Shown: positions 58,248-64,000 of the stretch, in pieces
Numbering within the stretch: the stretch's first letter is position 1
Layout of the letters: each line of letters begins with the position of its first letter
Assembly: GCA_015179125.1 (NCBI GenBank)
Contig: WHVA01000373.1
Coordinates: 51,829-115,828 of the forward strand
Reading direction: 5' to 3'
DNA length: 64,000 bases
Source of the DNA: Gautieria morchelliformis
Taxonomy: Eukaryota; Basidiomycota; Agaricomycetes; Gomphales; Gomphaceae
Made by a program: the position numbers and the translations under genes
Notes under the pieces: model-generated
The model's input: the letters and a program-made list of their open reading frames with translations, nothing else
The model's database searches: none
What the model was told of the DNA's origin: nothing

Positions 58248-59587
58248 TTGTGTTCACCAAACAAGGCTGTCTGGAACCTCGATATGCTCTGGCAGACTTA
58301 TCCGTCTCGTGCTGCCAACCGCTCCCCAGTTGATCCAGATTTCACGACCCACCCTCAGCACTCCCATCCATCCGCCCTACGAAAATGGCAGGAGAATGAG
58401 CCACGAACAGTGGACGCATTGGATCTGGCCGTAGAACGGGCGCGACGTCGCTTTGGCCAGGGAGCTTCGTACGATTTTGGAATGAGTGCTGAAGAGCTTC
58501 CAATGGGTTGGATTTCCAATGCTGATGAGCGCAGGCAATACCGCGCCATTGCCCTTCAAGACATTGATGACGCGGTAAGAATTATTTTGTTCATTTAGGG
58601 TTGCACACTAACAGAAGTGGCTAGTGTGCCATCTACAGCCGCCTCAGCGGTTCAGCATGCATTCTCTTCTCACTACACCCAGAATGCCGTCCTGGAGACC
58701 AATTGGATGCAGCCACCCTGCGCAAGAACCTAGTTATTGGGGTGTCCGATTGGTTCGACCATAAGCTGAAGACTGACAATTTGGTCTCCAAGGCTATAGA
58801 TGACCTTGGTGCTCGTTTCGTGACCACACTTGCTATTCCCTGGGTTAAGGAGTGGGAGCGGCGAACTGTAAATACAGGATACTTCAAACGTAAGTTTCAT
58901 GTTCATGTTGCAGCATTTGCTAATGTACATTCCATAGGGTTTTCTCACTCCCACACACGAGACCGACAATCTGAGTCACCAACTATTGCTCCCTCTCGTT
59001 CATCCCACCAGAGCCGACAACCTGAGTTACAAACTATTACACCTGGTCGTTCATCCCACCACAGCCGACAACCCGAGTTGACAACTATTACCCCCTCTCG
59101 TTCATCCCACCAGTCTCTCAATGCCTACCCTCCTATGTCCTCAAACTTTGCCGGCAAAGGTGCCAGCCACTCTTATGTGCCCCTGAATCCACAGACACCT
59201 ACACGCTCTTTCCACGAGTCCTTGAATGCATACCGCACCAGCCAGTTCATCCCAGCCGAGGCCCCTAGTCCATCAAGCTCGGACGAATTCTACGATGCCA
59301 AGACATTGGCTGCAATGCAGGAAGTCGATCTTGGCAGGATTGAAGCCTTACATGCCAACGAGATGGCTGTAACGTCCCTGGTGGAGTTTTTGGAGACTTA
59401 CAGGATCTACAGTAGCCAGAAGGTTCTTACCAATGCGGTACGTTGGCTACAGCAGGCTGTCCAGCAGGCTTCTTGGACGCCTGATATGTTTAACCACATG
59501 GAGCGAGTACTGCGCATCCCATCTGATAAAATAGATGACCTTGTCAGACTGACTCAGACTGTCATTGCCACTGACGATGCGATCTAA
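58248..59587 (+). CDS. KDZ element cargo gene 1, unknown
   Basis: Upstream exon 58248-58575 encodes WNLDMLWQTYP, VDALDLAVERARRRFGQG and SAEELPMGWISNADERRQYR. The main exon (from about 58690) encodes LRKNLVIGVSDWFDHKLKTD, then ARFVTTLAIPWVKEWERR. It continues with a Ser/His/Gln-rich region in which a 17-residue unit around SRSSHQSRQPEL is repeated three times (about 58965-59117). The C-terminal part looks helical (LAAMQEVDLGRIEALHANEM, VRWLQQAVQQASW) and ends TVIATDDAI. The exact splice joining the first two exons is not resolved. No domain is recognised. Its position suggests an accessory role in transposition, which is inference only. Confidence 0.5.
58962..59117 (+). repeat. 51-bp minisatellite, three units
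   Basis: In-frame repeat encoding three versions of RQ(S/P)E(S/L)xTI(A/T)P(S/G)RSSH(Q/H)S within KDZ cargo gene 1. Confidence 0.75.
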
Positions 59588-59728
59588 TTGGGAATAGTTA
59601 TCTAGAAACTTGTATGAAATTGATAGTCTTGAATTGAGTTTGGATCACTTTTATTTTATTGCAAGTCACGTGCCTGTGAATTTGGTTTAAACCACGAAGA
59701 CATCTCCCAACACACCTTCGCCACACCA

Positions 59729-61319
59729 ATGGCACGCCTGAAAACCCGTAAAGGGCCATCCAAGAACCTCTCGTATCAGCAGCGTAAAGTTGCCTCAAAG
59801 GCCGCCAAGGCGAGACGACAGAATATCCGTGATTCAGTTAATGAGGTCCTTGATATGGTTGACAGAGAGGTGGCTCGTCTCGCATTGGAACACAAGAAGA
59901 GCACTAGATATTTCCTCGAGCAAGTCCATCAAGGGGGACGTTTCTCCCGGATGAAAAGAAGCCCTAACATCTTCAATGGGGCACAACATGCCATTTGTCT
60001 GGTAGAAAAGGAAAATGAGAAACAGGGTAAGAGTATCCAATAATGTACATGTATAGCGGTACACTGACTTCAGGACAGACTTGGAAATTCACCTGAAGAC
60101 TATGAGCGTATCAAACTTGTCGTTGAGAGGATCCGAGGGCTTGGTGGCCCAGAATTTGCCAAGGACTTGGTTGCAGAGGACCGCGAGCTGCTTACGAACA
60201 GGTTGACAGCCACACGAGCCCATGTCCACACGGCTCCTCATGTTCGCCCCATAGGTGTACTCCATGACACCCGTCATGTATTGACTAGCATAGAAGAAGA
60301 GGTGCACTCATTTTCATTCAGCTATCTCCTTGTGCTAATTGGTATCTCTAGTTGCATCATCTCAATGCTCGCACCTCAACAGAGGTATTCATGTTTACGG
60401 TCAAAGGTAAAGATGAGCATCACCAAGATGGGACGGTGATCATGACGCCTAAGGCTGAGTCATTCCTTGTCAACATTCTCAAACTTGACCCCGATAGGGT
60501 GTCAAGGGAATTCGAAATGTACACACTGCGAAGTGCCGAAGGTAAGAAGGACCTGACCTATCACTGCTACTGCACCACATAACAGCTGATTTGTTAACAT
60601 TCTTAGGAGTGGTACTAAATCACAACGAGCGGCTTGGTGAACTAAGGCTGAAAATACGGCAGTTGATTAGAACTGGCCTTGGTACGTTCTGATTGATAGA
60701 TGTCCATTTTACTTATTAATTTGTCACTTTAGCTGCAGCAGCTGGGCGGATCTGGATATGGAATATGTTCAGTTTGAACGGCTGCTTGTTGAAGCCCATG
60801 GCATTGACTTGGTTGGCTGGCCCAAGGACATCCTGTTCGCGAACCCTTCAAAGATCACCCGGATTGCCGACTTAAATAAAGTCCATGCCGCGCTTAGTGA
60901 GGGAACTTGTCATTGGGTACGCCTTACCCAGGAAGAACAAGACACTCGCAAGGCAGGGAATTTGCGAAGGCTCAATGCGGGGACGATCCTTATGTGCCCG
61001 TGGAGGGCAGAACTCGAAAACTGCTTCAAAGAAGCGCAAATCGACAGACGATATCACAGCACAGCCGACGAAGAAATCTAAGGCAAGAACTGATAAAGAG
61101 AATGAGCCATTGGACAAGGTAAAGAGTAACGGTCGAGGCAACGGCAAGAGCAAAGGAAGAGAAAGAAGGGGAGGAGCTGAGGTTATTGCTGATGTCGAGA
61201 AGGGACGGCGCAGTCCTTTTACCCCAAACAGGTTCTTAATGATGAATTTTGAATGTGATAAGTTGTTAGTCATAAAATCATTTGTTCTGGTGTTTTTCAT
61301 AATTTTCCGGAAGCTGTAG
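59729..61319 (+). CDS. KDZ element cargo gene 2, unknown basic protein
   Basis: Starts MARLKTRKGPSKNLSYQQRK and continues VASKAAKARRQNIRDSVNEV, so the N-terminus is strongly basic and perhaps binds nucleic acid. Later exons encode RLGNSPEDYERIKLVVERIR, GLGGPEFAKDLVAEDRELLT and DGTVIMTPKAESFLVNILKL, then NHNERLGELRLKIRQLIRTG. The last conserved block is VQFERLLVEAHGIDLVGWPK then FANPSKITRIADLNKVHAAL. The C-terminal end depends on splicing: one frame stops at 61081, the other gives a lysine-rich tail (KKRKSTDDITAQPTKKSKAR) to 61319. The LVGWP...NPSKI block is, as far as I recall, shared by basidiomycete hypothetical proteins of unknown role. Confidence 0.5.
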
Positions 61320-61769
61320 AGCAAAGTTGCATGCTCGTGTGTGCATAGCGAGCACGCACTTCTTGTGACGCCGGATCAGCTCTGTGGGAATTGAATGACA
61401 GATGCGAATATTTTTAAGATTTATTAGGGTTTTTTTGAGACAGGGGATGGCCTCTATAGGTTGCCGTGTGTGCAGCGGTGAGGAGGGACTACTAGCGATG
61501 GGCCGAACATATCCTATATCTATTATGGCTATCTACTTCGTTGCTAATTTAGGCTGGTAGGTCTTGGCTTTGACCAATGGACCGGTCATGTGACTTTTGG
61601 GAGCCTGGACCTATCCAAGGATCAGTCACGCAATATTACTACGGGGTGAAGGTTTCTTGAGATTGGTCTCGCGTCATAGCTACCTCTCGAACGAGGCGTA
61701 TTAGGCCGGGACTACACACCGGCTGTCGCCACCTAAATAGCAAGCGCTAGTGTAAGGTACAGGTGGCGT
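61270..61769 (-). repeat. KDZ right terminal inverted repeat
   Basis: Complement of 53632-54142. The cargo gene 2 tail frame runs about 50 bp into it, and the mirrored frame occurs in the left TIR on the minus strand. Confidence 0.88.
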
Positions 61770-63270
61770 TGAGGCGGCGCGATTGCAGCAGCTTCTGAAT
61801 CAGACTTGCTGACTCCAACTCGGAGTCCAAGGCGAACAGTAATTCTAACAAGAGGCAAAGAACTGTGGAAGAAGCAGAGAGGCAGCTTCAAAAGCAAGGG
61901 CAAGAAATATACTTGAAGCCAAGCAGTGGAACGGCGCTGCAACGTGTGGAAAGAAGAGGCCAAGCACCAAGTCAGTCCTTGTGGTTCTGCTTGAGTCTGC
62001 CTCTTGTCCAACGTCGTCATCGCTGTGGCGTCGTGAATGGGAGCGCTATTGCAGTTGGAAAGCGAACTTTTACAGTAAACACCAGACGGGGTACGAAACA
62101 CTGCAGATACGCAGATACCACTTAGTACAGATGACATATAGGACCTAGATATGGTTCAAAACCAGTGAAGAATACATGCCAATAAATTGATGCATGGCAA
62201 TTAGTTACAGGCACAGTGCTAAGGTTACAATAGTACGTCCAAGCTAGCAAGGGACCGGACTTATGATATCGACTCGAACAGTCAAACATGATTTAAATTC
62301 ACAGCAGTGAGGTGGCTGATTTTCTGGTGGTTCAACCTAGCCTGATGTATTGGCAGGGTGTTTCATCCTACGCTGTGCGGATCGATTTTACAACTTAGTT
62401 GCTTCATGACTTGACGCCTCCAGACTTACCATAAGTGGAGGCGCATATATCAGAAGCACCATTTTCCATTACATGCAGAAAACGCAGTCAGGCGAGTCGG
62501 CTTGCGTGCTGTCACTCAGAAGTACACACATTTGCCAGACAACATATTATTCTTCCACTTTCAAATCGATACTCTCAGGAAACCACCCATACTCGCCACA
62601 GGGGACCTGCATCTGCTTTACTTCTATGCCCTCCGCCTCCAATGTCAACCTCTCTGACAGGTTGCACCCTCTGTGAGTGGACCATGGGTAGAAATCTGCC
62701 CTGCAAAGGAAACTACGTCGCTGCCATGGATGATGGGACATCGGAATAAAATTTCAGGGCTGATACAGCGAGAGGAGTCATAGGTCATAGTGTTCAGCGA
62801 CCCCATGCGCAAAAGCAGACAACTTAACCGTCAGAAACATCGAGCATTGAAGATGTGAACATACCTTTGGCCAACATGCCGTGAGTGCTTTGGCATCCCT
62901 ATTAATTCGCGAACGACGCACATTATAAAGAAGATGTAGCGTTACTAGCTGGTATATGTTGCATGACTACAAGCCCACAATACCTACCATAGCTCGTAGC
63001 TTTGAGGCTGCTCCGAAAAAGAAAGACACTACTGGTAATAAACAGCCTGAGGCTTCTCAGGCTTCTATCAGCGAGACTAACAATAAGAGACAGCGAGGCA
63101 GGTTCTTACTGCCTTCGTCATTTGGAATCCTATTTGGGACAAGTCCCTGTAATTTCATATTTGAAATTGAATTTTTATTGATTTTCTGCTGGTTTTGGGT
63201 GCCGCACACATCATTCCTCGGAACGATTGTGTTTTCGACTCCACGTAATTTGATATTTAAGGTCTGAATT
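61770..63270. other. Right flank, no supported gene
   Basis: Directly after the KDZ element one plus-strand frame reads LLTPTRSPRRTVILTRGKEL then WKKQRGSFKSKGKKYT and stops near 61915. It may be the 3' end of an older gene or element. The rest holds only short unrecognised frames. Confidence 0.3.
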
Positions 63271-63272
63271 TT

Positions 63273-63493
63273 TAGGAAAATTATGGTATTTTATTATTAT
63301 CTGACTATTTAGTTTTGAGGTAGACGGCCTCTTGCAATGACGAGCACGGATTGGAGCTTATGCCACCTAATTCTATATTCAAGGTCCCTGAATTCCTAAA
63401 AATTATGGTATTTTTTTATTATCTGGCTATTTATTTATGAAGTAGACGGCCTGCTCGCCGTTGCAGACGGCGAGCACGGGATCGGTGCTTAGG
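63273..63493 (+). repeat. AT-rich direct repeat units
   Basis: Two diverged units (63273-63362 and 63393-63493) share AAATTATGGTATTTT, TTATTATCTG(A/G)CTATTTA and GTAGACGGCCT, then a GAGCACGG(G)AT block. The second contains a perfect CTCGCCGT/ACGGCGAG stem (63454-63474). Confidence 0.7.
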
Positions 63494-63768
63494 ACGGAAC
63501 GACGAACTAGCTATATTTGTCATCTCCTGATTTTTAGCATATTTGTATATATTTTTTATGTCTGGGTAATTATTTATAAAGACAATGTTGTGCTCGCCGT
63601 CAGCGACGACGAGCATATGTGGTTTGAGGTGTGGTGGCGGAGTTTGACGGCGGACGGTGCCGTACAGACACACACAGCAGGGGACCACAGGGCTATACAG
63701 GTCAAGGGAACTACCTGGACACAGTTTCGCGGAATAAACTACGGAATAGACCTACCACGAGGAATTTG

Positions 63769-63812
63769 CTAGTTAGACTTAGACCACACATGTGGGGTGT
63801 GCGTCTAACTAG
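63769..63812. repeat. Hairpin near window end
   Basis: CTAGTTAGAC and GTCTAACTAG form a perfect 10-bp stem enclosing a CCACACATGTGGGGTGT core that is itself partly palindromic. Confidence 0.75.
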
Positions 63813-64000
63813 ATTACAGTTTGGTGCCGTACAGGTGGGCGCTTGTTTGTTTTGACGGCGCTTACTGTAGTTACCCGCTCATTTTCAAAGGATGGCCATG
63901 TTCCAACGTGACCCTAGAGCTGGGGCATTTCTTGGGGGCGACCGAGTGTCTGGACAGGAAATTCGTGATCAGAATGGTACGCCTCAGAATCCCACTTAAC

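Larger units (their letters stand above)
53632..61769 (+). mobile_element. KDZ-family DNA transposon, about 8.1 kb
   Basis: The ends are inverted repeats of about 500 bp, starting ACGCCACCTGTACCTTACAC on both sides. Inside, three plus-strand genes are seen: a KDZ transposase and two further genes. KDZ elements (Kyakuja, Dileera, Zisupton) are cut-and-paste-type DNA transposons expanded in basidiomycetes. No matching target-site duplication is visible (CAATATCG left, TGAGGCGG right). The element looks recent, since the TIRs differ at few positions and the transposase frame is maintained. Confidence 0.85.

Noticed and set aside
53624-61777. An 8-bp target-site duplication for the KDZ element
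   Set aside because: The octamers next to the ends (CAATATCG and TGAGGCGG) do not match at any nearby offset.
53611-61810. KDZ insertion into an intron of a host gene
   Set aside because: A GTATGT donor-like site lies left of the element and a TTGCAG acceptor-like site right of it, but the joined frames reach stop codons at once, so I could not support it.
63273-63640. Telomere-proximal repeat array
   Set aside because: No telomeric TTAGGG-type units are seen; only two diverged AT-rich units and hairpins.

Overview
The window looks like one contig of a filamentous basidiomycete, most likely an Agaricomycete. Coding regions are broken by many short GT-AG introns (about 45-80 nt). There are several F-box genes of the type common in Agaricomycetes, a KDZ (Kyakuja-Dileera-Zisupton) transposase, a separate KDZ-associated CxC5/CxC6 gene, and Ty1/copia DNA. 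I cannot name the genus from sequence alone. I found no tRNA, rRNA or CRISPR array.

Layout. 0-36 kb is accessory, repeat-rich DNA. It holds two spliceable F-box paralogues (0.5-1.8 and 5.4-6.7 kb) with shared flanks; a roughly 3 kb element with imperfect terminal inverted repeats carrying a decayed CxC5/CxC6 gene (7-9.9 kb); two members of an orphan two-exon family (10.8-13.3 kb; a third at 36 kb); a complete but dead copia retrotransposon (13.5-18.4 kb); an F-box pseudogene split by a 1.5 kb solo LTR (19.2-21.2 kb); fused fragments of housekeeping genes (a Trm2-like methyltransferase at 21.2 kb, eIF2-alpha at 31.6-32.3 kb); two near-identical solo LTRs in inverted orientation (23.2-24.8 and 26.8-28.3 kb); a 1.9 kb direct segmental duplication (29.4-31.3 and 33.1-35.1 kb); and a STAND/NLR N-terminal remnant (35.1-35.4 kb).

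37-52.4 kb is a conserved gene block: a kinesin (-), TSR3 (-) head-to-head with the mitochondrial ribosomal protein mL41 (+), an ABCC transporter relic with a large internal deletion (-), ribosomal protein uL16/RPL10 (-), and an apparently intact, many-intron ABCC transporter (+).

53.6-61.8 kb is an 8.1 kb KDZ DNA transposon with terminal inverted repeats of about 500 bp, an apparently intact transposase and two further genes in the same direction. The last 2.2 kb holds AT-rich repeats and hairpins and no recognised gene.

The most distinctive items are the KDZ element and its cargo, the three-member orphan family, the inverted solo-LTR pair, a 7-nt microexon in the ABCC gene, an inverted-duplication hairpin at 33.5 kb, and the patchwork of captured gene fragments around the F-box copies. 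All intron boundaries were worked out by eye from reading frames, GT/AG dinucleotides and paralogue comparison; none was checked with RNA data.
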